Shown here: in pieces, positions 1 through 13,197 of the stretch
How the letters are laid out: the number at the start of each line of letters is the position of its first letter
How positions within the stretch are numbered: the stretch's first letter is position 1
Source of the DNA: Leptasterias polaris
Taxonomy: Eukaryota > Echinodermata > Asteroidea > Forcipulatida > Asteriidae
Reading direction: 5' to 3'
Assembly: GCA_037783415.1 (NCBI GenBank)
Contig: JAZGTN010000192.1
Coordinates: 248,001 to 312,000, forward strand
DNA: 64,000 nt
Made by a program: the position numbers and the translations under genes
Notes under the pieces: model-generated
Told to the model about the DNA's origin: nothing
What the model saw: the letters and a program-made list of their open reading frames with translations, nothing else
The model's database searches: none

Positions 1-1238
1 GTCTTTTGTGAGCTAGAACTCAGCAGTAGGTTTATGTCTTGGATTTCATCAAGTCTTTTGGGCCATCCAGGATGCAAACGGATTGGCCTGTCTGTAATGG
101 TGCAGTTCTTCACAAGATTACATCTGTCTGCCAAAAGTCAAACTCAGTCCTTGACATCCCAATTTTCTTCTTCTTTTTTTCACTGTGATACAGATAAGTT
201 GTTTGATAAGTTGAGTTGATTCTTGTAGTTTCAATTAACTTGACAGTTACTCTTCTCTCAACTACTGTTAATTTTGCTTCTTAATGAAAAGACTACCACA
301 AGAAAAGTTCAAGATTTGTCATTTAACCAGTTCGCTTTGGGATTCCCAACATTTTTGTGGGACCACCATTGGAAAATAATTTTCAGAATACTTGCATACA
401 ATTTTTTGGGTGAATATCATTTTCAAAATGAAGGCATGACTACTCTAAGTAAACAAACATTCTCATAAAATGCGCCAGGATATATTTTTCTTGTTTTTGT
501 CCAGTGTGACTTGGCCAGACTTTTGGCCTTTAGCCATAGCTGATAAGGGGCTGAAATATTTGACTTACCTCCCATGCTGAAAACAATGGGAAACAGTCTA
601 GGCTACAATCTCTCGCAATCTTGGTTTGTCAGACAAATGGACGAAGGTAAACAGTTGGGGTTTACACAATAATCTTCGGAAAAGGGGAGAATTTAAGCAT
701 GATTTCCAGGACCTTTTGTCTGTCTTTGTATGGGATAAATGAAGCAAAACACAGTGCGTGCATTAATTGTGCACGCGCCACAATGAACTGTCTGGGTGAG
801 GTATCACATCAACTGCTGTTGCACTCAAACCACATAAAATGTTCTAGGCGTGCTATCACATTGATTGCAAAACACAGCTGGTCACTTTAACACATTTTTA
901 TCTGGTCTCCATTCTTGTGTCTTTGAAAAATAAAACGTCTTTACACCGTTATCCATTGTTAAGTTGTTATTAGGCATGGAATATCACTGTAAAAAGCAAG
1001 CTTTTCCATAGCCTTGCTCAAGGCGGTCGGTCGCAGTTTTCACTCCGAAAAGACGCCGTAAAATCCACCACTAGCCTATACACAAGCACTGTGCGTAATG
1101 TTTGTATCACACATCGCACGACGCCCGTCCGTGCGCAGGTCATCCGCACTCGTATTACTATTCGCATGCGGAGGCCGTAGGCCGACAGCCTTGTCGCGTC
1201 TGTATCTACCGGGTTTAATGTGTTTCCTGTTTTTATTT
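1..1238. other. non-coding, nothing recognised
   Basis: AT-rich sequence without a supported exon or repeat. Open frames are under 65 codons and unrelated to known families. Confidence 0.6.
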
Positions 1239-1292
1239 CCGCTAGCCCCCCCATTTTCGTCCACTATTGGACGAAAATGGGGGGGCTAGCGG
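1239..1292. repeat. perfect 25-bp hairpin
   Basis: The arm CCGCTAGCCCCCCCATTTTC continues to 1263 and is matched perfectly by 1268-1292, leaving a 4-base loop. It sits in a locally GC-richer patch (1018-1330). It could be a foldback remnant or the centre of a palindromic element; no gene is associated. Confidence 0.85.
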
Positions 1293-4200
1293 ATATGCTG
1301 GTATGCAGATCATGAATATTTAAATCTTTCGTTCGGCCGACTAAACAGCGCAGAATGGGAGGCAATTGAATGATTCATTTTCGACGGTCCAATCACAAGC
1401 TTCCCTCATTATGACCTTTGTACCATGCTTCCACACAATTAAGCACACGATTCGAACACCGTGGCCGTTGAGACTGGGAGACTGGTTGGACGAGTCCATT
1501 TTATCTGAGGGTGATGAAATCTTCAAATGTTGTAAACACGTAGGCCTATTTTCTTTACACTAGTAGAAAACATTCGAAAATGATTATTTTTACGTTGTTA
1601 ACTGCTTTAGTAATTTGAAACTACAGGCCCTACTGTTATGATGTTAGTGCTGATAGAGAAAGAATTTCAACGATACGATTTTCTTTTTCTTTGTTAACGG
1701 TAAGCATCTCTTTAAAAAAATGGAGTGTACTCAAACCGCGATTGCAAATGATTGCGCAATGCGCCCCCCATCCTATTAGTAAACATGACTTCCGCCACTG
1801 ACCAATGGGGTCTTGTCTGATGCACGCATTATAGTAATGACCCCGGCTAGCTCAAAACAGAACCATCAAGGCGTTGATTCAGATAGTCTACGTGTACACA
1901 TCTCACCACGCAAGCACTGCGTTACACATGCTTGGCACACATCCAGAGACTGCACATAGCTCGGGTGCATGGGTAGCGCAATGCAATGGCGCAATGGCGC
2001 AATAGCGCAAAGGGAAAACCAACTAATCTAAAAAAAGACAATTAATAAATGAAAGTAAAACTCCAACGCCTTGGTCAAGGCTAGCTTTTCCACAGCAAAG
2101 CGTTTCACTGAACCTAAAAATGCTGAACACAAATCTCCTCAAGTATTAGTCAGTAACAGATCTATTTTTAGATGAGCACTTAATAAATCCAAGACAAGGT
2201 GTTGACAACACTTTGGAAGGCAGGTTACAACACACTAGGTCATAATTTATCTGGCCAAATTATAGAGTTAATAATGTTAGCCAGCGGGCATACAACGGTC
2301 ACTATTGTAGGTTAAAGCATGGTTAAAGCAAGGTTAAAGCTTGCTCTATGGTTAAAGGAACCAAGGAATGTAAATTATAATTATTAGTTCTAAGACTAGA
2401 GTTCAACTGTTGGGGGGGGGGGGCACTTACTTTTGTAAGAGACCAACATGGAGACCATTTTCACCAACATATGCCCCCTAAAATACTTCAAGTTTTCTCA
2501 AGATTCACTTGACGTGTTAACCATGTTCCTATGCCGGGCCCATTATATTTTCTCATCAAGCACCGCATCCAGAAAAGACTCCTGGAGGAGAGTGCAAGCA
2601 CTATCTGAATTGAGTACTAATTTCCTCACTTTAAAATATTGTGCATGTGTGCAAGTCTTTTTAAATGGGCAATATGAATTGTGTTATGTATAGTGGCATC
2701 GCCACTTTGAAAGATGGTTGGATTTTTCTGCATAACTACATTAACACAATCACCCGAATAGAAACTTCACAGTAGTTTGTGGTTTATTTTCTGATTCCAA
2801 ATAGGCCTTATACATGAATGTACCAGGTAATCGTACATTCCAACACGGTTCGAACTATATACACACGACACTACCAATTCAGATCAACTTCTCTCATGAC
2901 ATTATCACAACAAACCATTCAATCCCATGGCTTAACATTATTAGATTTGCAGTCCCTACTCGTGAAAAGTTGGGGCCACTCTAAGAAATCATGGGTACTG
3001 ACATAGAATTTCACAATCAAAGAACAACTTTTGTAAACTGCAATTCAAAAAGTAGAGCCCTGGGGCTGCTTGCTGCCCTCACTGACTTGTAAATAAACCG
3101 GGTTAAATTTAAACCTACGGAAGCTTGTTTTCATTATTTTTCTCCCAGACAACAAAATTATATAAATGTTTGTACTCGTCAGGGTCTAAGGCAGAATTTT
3201 TACAATTTCTTTAAACTATTACACCCGTTCTACAAGCAAACAATGTTTCCATATAAATGCTGACAATTAATGTTTTACTTTTTTCTATATCCTAACATGA
3301 AAATTGCATTTTTAACGATGCTGACCATTCAAATAATTGAAGTAGACCTGTGATCAGGCCAGCAGTCATCCCTACAGCAACTCTGTTATTGCGCCTCCAA
3401 ATTAACAACCTTGTTGGAGGAAATCACAATTTAACATGTAGAATGACCCAGATAAGGATCCACCCACAAATGTATTCCCAATGGGGTGGGTTTGTCTACT
3501 TAGGGGGTAATGACTCTAACAAGTGCATGCAAAGCAATTTAAAATAGGAAACTATTGATATGCATATTGTGTATGTTCAGGGAGTGTTCATTATGAGTGA
3601 CTACCTTTGTTTCTTTTGAGAAGTTACAACTACAGTCATTATTATAGGAAGCATATTTAATAGGCCACGTCTCCATGAAGTGAAAGCACGCCATAAACCA
3701 CTCCTCTTCTGCTAAACACTACCAGAAGAAGGAAAACTAAGACAAACAAACAAGAAATCACAGTCTCCATATCAATTTCCTTTTGCATCCCACCTTGTGT
3801 TTGGCACACGACCAACATCCTCCAGAGACCCTGACTCAACCAGAGTACAGCTATTTGGAATGAGGAAGGAAAGAGGAGAGGGGACAGTTCTTGTCCTTCA
3901 AGTGTATATTGCCTTGCTGTGACACCTTGCTCTGACACAACCTTGCTCACACAAAGTAGCATCTTAAAATTTGTCACCATTTTTTGCAAAGTGACGAATG
4001 TGCACCACAGCCCAAATTCCTTGTTTTATGGAAAAAACACTTTGAAGTTACAGTTTTTCAAACTGCTGTTTCGGAAGTGCTCACTACTTTTTCTCTGAAA
4101 TTTTACCACTAAAATAAAGCAGACTTCTTCATTTATTCAGAACTGTCGATTTTTTATATGTTTCAATCTTGCAACTGTTTTGAAGAGTTATTTATTCCTA

Positions 4201-4604
4201 AGGACGCAGAGAGCTGTGTACAAACAAATGTATATTGAGATTCGCCGCTTTGTGGAAATTAAAAAAACTTAAGCAGGTCAACAGAATCGTCGGTTCGTGG
4301 TACTGCAAAAGTCATACCACACATGTTTGCCACAGTGACAGCGCTATTCATTTCAATGGATCAAGTGGCGATTCTTGATACGTCACTTCGTGAAAATGCA
4401 AAATGGGAAATCTAGTGATTAATCGGTCATGCTAAGTATTGTAATTACAAGTACTGTACAAACACAGATTTGCCAAATTTTGTGACTTTTGACACATTTG
4501 TCAATTTATTAATAATGGTCATGAATATACTGGTACACATCACATTCATCAAACATTTTGCCAGAACTCTAACACATTTCTCATTAAATATTTTGCCTGA
4601 TTTA
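1293..4604. other. non-coding with small tandem repeats
   Basis: It contains GCGCAATG-type units (1976-2010), GGTTAAAGC units (about 2310-2360) and a 12-G run (2412-2423). The 110-codon minus frame at 3657-3989 has no recognisable domain. Confidence 0.6.
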
Positions 4605-4695
4605 GGGCTGAACAAAGAAAAATTTACTAGAGCAGGATTTGAACCGATGACCTCCGGATTAACATACCCGCGCTCAACCAACTGAGCTATCTATC
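4605..4695 (-). repeat. tRNA-derived SINE, copy 1
   Basis: Read on the minus strand, an A box TAGCTCAGTTGG (4678-4689) and a B box GGTTCAAATCC (4635-4645) sit at tRNA spacing. They are followed by a tail, CTCTAGTAAATTTTTCTTTG, shared with the copy 230 bases away. The T stem pairs poorly, so this is a degenerate tRNA-derived SINE rather than a working tRNA gene. RNA polymerase III would transcribe an active copy. Confidence 0.75.
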
Positions 4696-4917
4696 TAGCC
4701 CTATGTTGGCGGTCTCCCTATTTTGTAATTTGTTCGGGGGTGCTAGTGAGAGGCCATACAACCGTTAACTGCTGTGTAGCCAGGGATCACACCCAAGTTT
4801 ATGATACAACCTGGGAAGCGGCAGCCAGGGGATCATCTTAAGGGTATGCAACTTTTTATCTCAGACATCAAATAATAAACCACAAGGTAAACTGACTGGG
4901 TAAATTTTAAATGATTT

Positions 4918-5010
4918 TGGGTTGAACAAAGAAAAATTTACTAGAGTGGGATTTGAACCAACGGCCTCCGGATTAATGTGCCGGCGCTCTACCAACTGAG
5001 CTTTTCATGG
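4918..5010 (-). repeat. tRNA-derived SINE, copy 2
   Basis: This is a second copy of the same family in the same orientation. On the minus strand it has A-box-like AGCTCAGTTGG (4992-5002) and B box GGTTCAAATCC (4949-4959). The anticodon stem CCGG/CCGG and most of the T stem pair. The tail after CTCTAGT matches copy 1. The region before the A box differs between copies, so the true 5' end is not clear. Confidence 0.75.
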
Positions 5011-6680
5011 CAAATCATGGCTAGGTTATCCATTCTTTAGCGAAACGCATCTTTTAACAGTAATACATAATCATTAAGGTTTGAGTTGTTTTATCTTGCT
5101 TAAATGTCAGTCACCATTTTGATGCTAGTAATCTGATCATGTTTGAAAGCGGCATTTAAATTGTCCTTTGAATCATTGATTGTCTGTAGTTTTCAAATCA
5201 ATTACCAGAAACTGTGAAATTTGGTACTTGAAGATAATGAACCAATTCAAACAAAGTTAGTCCATTTCAGGTTTCATATGGCCCTAGCTGTCCCCCTAAA
5301 ACATCCAGCTGCCTGAGACTAATTGTTTACATAGCCCTTTTCCATCAAGCCACTTTCCTTCCGCTAATATTTGTCCATGATAACTATTTCCTAAAATCAA
5401 ACTCATATTTTGGGGTAGGGGGAGGTCTTCAGGAACCCTTAGGTGTCTGTCATTATGCACCCTTCAGGAGACAAGTGTGGCCAGACTGTAAAGCTTGTCC
5501 CCCTGACAGGAGCCAGGCCAGGATCTGGACCCCTCTGGCAATGTCACCACCAACTTGAAACAGTTTGTGGCTGATGAGGGGCCATGGTGTGCCTGACCTG
5601 ATTTTCAAAAGTCAATAACCTTGATTGGGACTTCAGTATGCATTTTGAACACAGACTCATCATATCTGGTGAATTGGTTATCTAAACCTCACCTCAATTT
5701 GTCAACCTGGTTTTGTGCACTTGCCACAACCATTCATGGAAAGTCATTGAAAGTAAGGCTACCATTATAAATAACCACCCTCCCTATAGCTATATGCCAC
5801 ACGCATCAGTGAAAATTACCACTAGTCTTTTCCTTCCTCCATGATCTGAAGGCTCACACGCACCAAGAACTGGGTGCAGCTTTTTCATTTTATTGGTAGA
5901 AACAGTGGTTGTCCTGAAAGCAAGTTTGCCCCTACAAACAGACAACATTTGCCTGGTTAGCTTGAATGAGTAAGCTGAAAAGACCCATGGCCAAACGCAT
6001 ATAGTTGCACACAAAGACTCTCCACTACTCAGGGAATAAGAAATAAGATAATAAGATAAGGCCCTTGGAGAGGCCATGGATACCCAAGAGCCCATTTAAA
6101 ATGTGTAATCGCCCTTGCAGCGTTAATGACACTCATTTGTCATGCCAAGCTGAAACATCATCAAACCATATATTAGTCTGGTTTCCAAAACATCAGGATT
6201 TCTTGGAGAGCAAAGCATTTCTGAGCATGCAATATGGATCCACCTGTTCAGTCTACAGCTCCCACACATGTAGCAATCTGGTAATATCTCATTTTGATTG
6301 TGAACTTGATACACATGGAGTACACCTGTGCCAAGTGCACAGTTGAACTCTAAACACTCCCAGTGGGATACCACACTTGTAAGCCTTCATTTCCCTATCA
6401 CCTTCCTTGTTTTTTGCTTGCCACAGGGGTGAAAAGGATACAGTTTTGTTTGGAAATACAGCACTGCATGGTAACAATTTCATGCTGTAAAACTTCTTCA
6501 ATCTGCTACCCAACTGGTTTCCATTCATTTAAAAACCATACGGCTTGAAAATGAATGGTGTGCTCTATTTTTTCATATCTTCCTAATTCTCAGCATGGAA
6601 CTACGTCGTTAATAAACCACATTCTAATTTCCTCAAGATACTTCTCAGAATAACTGGCATATACTTACTAATTCGCTGAC
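5011..6680. other. non-coding, nothing recognised
   Basis: No exon, repeat or RNA gene could be supported between the second SINE and element A. Confidence 0.6.
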
Positions 6681-6683
6681 TAA

Positions 6684-7389
6684 AGCCCGTTTCACACGAG
6701 CGCTCTAAACGATGGTCGTTTGCAACGAAATCGCAAATTTGCGTCGTGTGAAAGGAATCCGTGTGATGAAATTACCTGGGACCCGCGTTATAAACAACCG
6801 GGATCAAGACCTCCTCCAAAAATCGCATCCCTGTTTAGAATCGCCAAGATCGGTTGTGTGAAACGACGCACGTTATGATACCAAGGTCCCATGCGATCAC
6901 ACAACGATCACGCATGCGCAGCGGGAGAAATGTCGTGTTTGTTCGAGCATTCCTTCCTCCGTTAAAATGGCGTCGGTGGAAGAAATGTTCGTGTCGCAAA
7001 TTATGTTAAGTTACCTTTGTTTTTGGATTTGGCATTTCCACTTGCCATCTCTGACAAAACACTTTCCGCTACATTCATCTTCGGAGTTCGTCAGGAAACT
7101 GAGAATTCGCACGAAAAAGCAGAAATGTCGTGCCGAGAAAACGATCGATGGTACCCTAAACGCATTTACGTAACATTAAACGGGACACCGACAGAGAACC
7201 AGCGAACTAATAAATAACCAATGATGACCTTTGACCCAATACGTAGCGATCTCATGAAAACGAGGGACGTTGGGAACGCGAAGTGTCATCGTGTGAATGT
7301 TTGTCATGATATCGCACGCAACTTTTGGGACAGACAACTGGCGCCTAAAACGATGGACGTAAGTTTCCGATTCTCGTGTGAAAAGGGCT
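6684..7389. mobile_element. element A: PIF/Harbinger-like non-autonomous DNA transposon
   Basis: This 706-bp element begins AGCCCGTTTCACACGAG and ends CTCGTGTGAAAAGGGCT, a near-perfect inverted pair. It is flanked by the 3-bp duplication TAA (6681-6683 and 7390-7392). TWA duplications are the mark of PIF/Harbinger elements. The word TTTCACAC or its complement recurs inside and may be a transposase-binding repeat. An internal ATGGCG (6967) opens a 68-codon frame with no recognised domain. No full transposase is present. Confidence 0.75.
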
Positions 7390-7400
7390 TAAGATTCAAA

Positions 7401-8198
7401 AGCCCTTTTCACACGAGCGCTGACAACCATCGTCCTCGGTTACGGGCGCCAACTGTCTAGCACCTTGGTGGTTTGCTATTTCACAACGGTGTTTCACACG
7501 ACAACCGAACCAACGTCCCTTGTTGTCGGCTTGGCTACTGCGAGGTCAAAGGTCATGTGTTACTTCGCTGGTATGCCGCGCGAAACTCTTCAACTGGCTG
7601 GCTCCCAGTGATTTTCCCGCGTTGTATGTTCCGCATGGATGTGTAATCTACGACTGACGGTGGCCAGCATTATGAACGCTGCTCTGACGAACATTCTAGA
7701 GCGAATTCTGCGTCGAATTTTCATCGTTTGGCGCAGGCGAGCTAACCCACACGTTTGCTGGCTGTTACTCAAATTCCTTCTGAATCCGAGGAAAGCATTT
7801 GCGTGTCTTCGACTGGAATTCACACACTGAAATTGCCGCAAAAATCTCAAGAGAAGTAGCACAAACATAATTTCTTCTGATGTCGCCATCTTGGAAGGAC
7901 ATGTCGTCATGTCAACCGGGTGTCAACACGGTTGAGGCACATGACGCGTTCTGCGCAGGCGTACTACAACAGCATAACCAACGTCCTTGGTTGAGTTGTT
8001 TCACACGGCCAATCAGTGCGATTATAACGCAGTTGCGATTTTTTGTAGTAGGTCTCGATCGCGGTTATATTTAGTCAGGATCTTTTGCTATTTCATAACT
8101 AGGATAGCTTTCACACGAGTGGGTTTTGCTATTTTTTATCCTGGTTGCGCAAAAATAGCAAAATATGTTGGATAAAAAGCTCTCGTGTGAAATGGGCT
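7401..8198. mobile_element. element B, copy 1: PIF/Harbinger-like non-autonomous transposon
   Basis: This 798-bp element begins AGCCCTTTTCACACGAGCGC and ends CTCTCGTGTGAAATGGGCT, with AAA on both sides as a 3-bp duplication. It lies 11 bases from the end of element A and shares A's terminal word, but its interior differs. TTTCACACG recurs inside. A longer second copy at 32634-34209 confirms the boundaries. Confidence 0.8.
7590..7889 (-). pseudogene. element B internal open frame (transposon remnant)
   Basis: A 99-codon frame on the minus strand starts AAGATGGCGACATC and encodes MATSEEIMFVLLLLRFLRQ, followed by arginine-rich sequence. The second copy keeps the same start and first half (33725-33901, minus) but is cut by an insertion. 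The short leucine-rich start followed by Arg-rich sequence is reminiscent of PIF/Harbinger nuclease N-termini, but no catalytic region is present. It is likely a leftover first exon of a transposon gene. Confidence 0.35.
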
Positions 8199-9793
8199 AA
8201 ACAAGCTTCCACTGACTGTGTTGAAAATCACTGAATTTTTTTTCTTCAATTAATTGTTATTTTCCTTTAAAATGTGCATATGCTTCGTTTAACTTAGAGT
8301 AGAGGCGGCTGTTCAAGAGCCCTTATATTGAAAAACCATGAGCAATCTATTCACAGTCTAACCAAACACAAACAAGGTTGTATGTGTTTAATGTGTAATA
8401 AGTGGTAAACGCTACATCTTCGTTTTCCCCTGATGGGAAGACTCTAGAGGGCCATGAAGTGACAATTTGCAGATTACTTCTGTTTTCATTTGCCCAGCTT
8501 TCTGATAGCTCTCAGCTGTTGAAAGTTGATGTCATAATCTCAAGTGTGTTATCGTTGCACAAGTGCCCAATGAAGATACAATAAACCTCAAGGGTGGAAT
8601 GATCTATTTCACGTTTCTGTTATCCACACAGATCTTTTGAAATACAGGATGTACATGATGTACAGTTTATAAATATACATTTCTCTCAAATTAAAAGTAA
8701 CAAGGATTACGCAGCCTACATCTTGTTAATAAAAATGCCACTTCCCAAGTATTATACAACCTGTAAAAGCACTCTTCCTAAATGAAACTGCAACAAATTG
8801 TTGTTACAATTAATGACTAAAAAAAGAAGATCACATTAAAATGTTTATTAGTTACATATTGTTAAAATAATTTCCACGATTTAACGATAATATCTAAGCT
8901 TTGGAATAAGTTGGTTTAGTTGGTCTAAAATGAGATTCTGTTAGCAATTGATGACTAATGCAAAATAATATTTGCAGACAAAATGGTAATGGTTTCAACT
9001 TAAATACTTGCAGGACACATATATCAGAAAGCTTTGATTCATATCTTTGTTATCATAACCTTCTCAAAGAAAAACCATCTGGAAACCCCATGACTGTAAC
9101 ACTCAAAGTGCATCTTGGAAGGTACACAGAGCTCTGTCCTTTCATTTCAAGAATTAAGGCACATGTGGTGCAGGCCATATTTTGATTCTTGGAAATCTGA
9201 CTGGGCTTGTGCAATTGTTTATTTGTGTGTGTTTGTAGGGTTTGTTTTGAGACGTTCCAGTATTGGCAAGAACAGCTATAAATTGAACTGTTTAAGCCTA
9301 ATAAGCTTCTCTGTCCTTCAGTTGTACTGATATAGGCAAGCTCTGGCATCTTTACTTTATTTGATTGGTTACTTCTGTGTTTAGGCTTTCAGTTCATAGA
9401 AATAACTATTTATCCACAGTTCACTAGGATAAGGTCATCCAGAACAATAACAGACCAGCTGTACATATCACATTAATTACAGTTCATACTGTGAAGATGA
9501 CGCATCATTATACTTGTAACATCAAATGTTGGAATCTTTTTTACGCACGTCCAGACCATACGTATCCTATAATTTATAGATTTGACCAAGCACTAAACTG
9601 TCTGTATCCTGAGAATATGCCCCAAGATCTTTGTACTTCCAGCTCTATTGCTGCCGTGTAGGATCAGTGCTTCATGGATTAATAGTAATACATTCAGTAA
9701 GACCCAAGGAGAACCCAATACTCCTCCACCAACACATGCTCTTTCATGCCAGTGCACAATCCAGTGAATACCTCAGACCTGTACATCCATCCA

Positions 9794-9816
9794 CCCCCCC
9801 CCCCCCCCCCCCCCCC
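9794..9816. repeat. poly-C run of 23
   Basis: A homopolymer C run followed by a C-rich stretch. It is one of about ten G/C runs of nine or more in the window. Confidence 0.9.
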
Positions 9817-10747
9817 ATCTCCCCACACCCCACAGTATCCTGAACATGCCATTGTAAGACAAGAAGAGATGAATTTGCAATCTGATATTACGGCTAATGC
9901 TGCAGATTATTAGCGGCAGACAATTCATGGTGAGGCTCTTGATCATTTTACACCACACCTAATTTGACAAATATCCTCCAGTCATTCTTCCTCCGCCCAT
10001 GCACTTAAGCAATTTGCTCTGTTGACATTTCTGACTCAATCCAAGTTATAAATTGACTTATCTTTAACTCATTGGCAGTCATAAAGTATCTCAAGGTAAT
10101 TTTTTCAATTTTATTCTGATAAATATTTATGCAACCATTTTATTTAACAAATAATATTCGGAATAAAAATACGTACAATGTAAAATCTCAACTAATTACC
10201 ACATACTGCTTTGTTTGGCCAGTGCATTTTAGTTGTTCTAAGAAGTAAGCTGCTCTTAAATTTGTTGTGACTAATTATCACAGCATTAGATAACAAATAT
10301 TTTCATACTATTCAAACAGCATGCTTAGAATGTCCCCATTCAAAGATTTTCTGCGATCCATATTAATCACCCAACTGCTCTCCTTTTTATCAGTTATCCT
10401 CTAGTAACGTCGTTCATTAAAGTAAATCAAGTAAAATGTTATCTTCTGCACAGACTTTTCCTTATCTTTATAACATTAATCCAATAGGCCGATATATCCT
10501 ACCATCTCAACAGAAAAAATGAAAATCAATGTCTTTCTATCTAACATCCTAACAGCCCGGCATGAAACAATCTAAAAGGGGTTATTTCCAAGCACCAGAT
10601 TATGACACTGTCAGACCCCACATCACAGATATGCCGTCAACAATTTCCTGAAATGTGTTCACATAGGTTGATTCACTTCTCAGGAAGTTGATAAAATTCT
10701 TCATAATTGAAAACTGCTGTGTCCTTGTTATGTTCAAGGGCGTCGAT

Positions 10748-10789
10748 GGGTGGGGGACGGGGGGGGGGGGGGGGACGGGGAGGGGGGGG
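10748..10789. repeat. G-rich tract with a 16-G run
   Basis: G runs of 5, 16, 4 and 8 (the 16-mer at 10759-10774) make a strong quadruplex candidate on the + strand. Confidence 0.9.
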
Positions 10790-12670
10790 ACATGTACTGT
10801 TTATTTAAAAAAAACAAAAAAAAAACAACACATGATACAAAATAATCAACTGAGATCTTCCTGCAAAACTAACTGGAACAATGACATTTGAAAAACTATT
10901 AAACACCTGATGCAACCTATGAAGTATAGGCATAGATCTTGCACAGATCTTGAATTTTACACAAAATAACAATCGGCTCCAACTTTAAACATAAGATGAA
11001 AAAAATCCCCCAAAAGTTGCCTTTAGTTAAACAGCATATAACTCTGACCTAATTCTACAAACAGGGTGAACCAACTTATGATTTCTTCCAAAAGATATTT
11101 ATTTCAGACTAGAGCAAACATAAACAATTTGATTTATGTAGAGTCGGAACCCTGGACAAAAACATTAACAGACTTCTCAAACGCTTTAGGAAATTAAAAG
11201 TGAAACAAGCTACGTCTTTCGGAGCAACACAAACATCTATTACAGATTTATATTTAGAAGAATAATCGTGTGAAGAAACAGATTCTCTTGTTACTTGTGA
11301 AGACAAACATCTTGAAATGAGAGGTTATTAGATTTATTGCATCATTGTAGGGTTAAAAACATGACCATAAATATGTCTCAAAAGGGCTGAAAACTTGATT
11401 CAGTTTAAATGCGTCTAGGGATTTGATGACAATTTGGATTCTCAACCTTCCTTCATTACATAGGGTATGCTCTAAAAGCCATCACAACAAACATTTGTGT
11501 GGAAGAGATACTTTTTTTATAACAGGGTATGGAAAAAGGAATCACATTCTGAATGTAAACGAGCAATCTCTGTGCAGGAAATTAATTATAAACTGATTAA
11601 GCAGGACACATGTGTTTACCATGATGACAAGCTGTATACATGTGTGTTGAGTACGTCCCAATTTAATGGGTTAACCTTGGTATACTGTGCCAATTTCGAT
11701 CTTCTTGAAAAAAGACATACACTCCTCAGTGTCACATTTATTGATATCAAGGTCGCTTGAGGTCAGTGGCTCAGTCTTACAGCATCACTTTGTACAAATA
11801 TACAGCCACAGCATGAACAGACCAGGACCCTGGCAAATCATACAGGGGCCTACTCACAATCACATGATGAAGGCTAGTGGGATCCACCATGAGAAAAACA
11901 CAGTTACTATCACTTTGTAGACCTAAATTATTTATTTCCATGTGTAAAGACACTTGGTATCAAGCACTAGATTCCTAGAAGTTATGTTAGTGGTGTAAGA
12001 GGAGATATTGTTGTCTCCCTTTTGAGCTCAGTCACACTAAAACATACTTAAACTGTGCATCCATTTTACTAATAAATACGTAAATGTGTAACTTTGGTGA
12101 ACAACAACAAACTAATTATTCAAGAGAAAATTGATGTTATGCCAGCAGAGTGCATTTGTATCAACTTCTTACAACTAGTCTCTCGACTGGTCATTTTTTT
12201 CTTTAGTTTTTTAATTTATTTCCAGTCATTTGGGAAGTGTATGAATATGAGGCCAACCCCTACACTTACTGACAAAGTCATCTGAGACTACAATTAATGA
12301 ATGTCTGGCTGATGGTGGTGTATAACTGATTAGTTTGGTTTCGCATTTCCAATGGAATCAATGTAGATGGTACAATACATGAAACAGCTGGCATTAATAG
12401 CCAAGGAAGGAAATACAAGACTAGAAAGTGAAGAGATGTCATTAGCTTGTGGGTACATACCATTGCAATCAAATACAACGATTCAAAGAGAGCATTCCTA
12501 CACATAGGCCATAAATACAAATCAGTCTACAATAGACCTGTGGTTGTACTACTACTAGTACCCGCTACATGTCGCACACACTAAAGATATCATTACAGTA
12601 AGTAGGGTGTGTACTCTATTGAAATTACAACAAACAAACAAAATGATCAAAGGATCACCTAGAAGGTTAC

Positions 12671-12740
12671 TTTGCTGAATAAAGCGCACAGACAGCATGA
12701 CTTGCAATCACAAGGTTGAGGGTTCGAATCTCACCAAGCT
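12671..12740 (+). repeat. degenerate tRNA-like sequence
   Basis: A B box, GGTTCGAATCT (12721-12731), lies inside a tRNA-like T arm, preceded by an anticodon-arm-like GACTTGCAATC. A convincing A box and acceptor stem are missing. It is probably an old tRNA-derived SINE or tRNA pseudogene. Confidence 0.35.
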
Positions 12741-12933
12741 AACTCAATTTTACAATGACTAGAATAAGTATTGTAGTCTAGTTATTGAATCACAATTTCT
12801 TGATTCGGGCAATTCATAATCATAGACATTAAAGTTAAACCAGTGTTTGTATGCGAGAAATTGGCTGTTGCCAGCTTGGTGTTTACATCCCTTTGTGGGA
12901 GTTTGCCGAGTTCCCTTGACAGGAAGATCATCT

Positions 12934-12970
12934 AAACAAACAAACAAACAAACAAACCAAACAAACAAAC
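12934..12970. repeat. (AAAC)n microsatellite
   Basis: AAAC repeats about nine times with one break. Frames rich in Lys/Thr/Asn, or Cys/Leu/Phe/Val on the other strand, are artefacts. Confidence 0.9.
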
Positions 12971-13060
12971 AGACAGACATACATAATAACTGTACATGTA
13001 TCAAACATCCAGAACTTTGTCATCAAGCTATATTCTACCTTCCTGGAAGAAGCCTTCTTA

Positions 13061-13113
13061 TTTTCTTTTTCCCCCCCTTTTTTTTTCTTTTGGGGGGGGG
13101 TTTAAAAAGAAAA
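13061..13113. repeat. imperfect hairpin of poly-C and poly-G blocks
   Basis: TTTTCTTTTTCCCCCCC is mirrored by GGGGGGGGG, a TTT insertion, then AAAAAGAAAA. This forms an imperfect inverted repeat around T-rich sequence. Confidence 0.6.
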
Positions 13114-13140
13114 TGGTAACTAAACATTATGCTTGAAGAA

Positions 13141-13197
13141 TCACCTGACAGGTACAAGGTCACCTGACAGGTACAAGGTCACCTGGCAGGTACAAGT
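13141..13197. repeat. 19-mer in three copies
   Basis: TCACCTGACAGGTACAAGG is repeated three times head to tail. Each unit contains the palindromic-like CACCTGACAGGT. Confidence 0.85.

Noticed and set aside
4635..4690. Functional tRNA gene
   Set aside because: A and B boxes are good but the T stem mispairs, and a shared non-tRNA tail marks it as a SINE.
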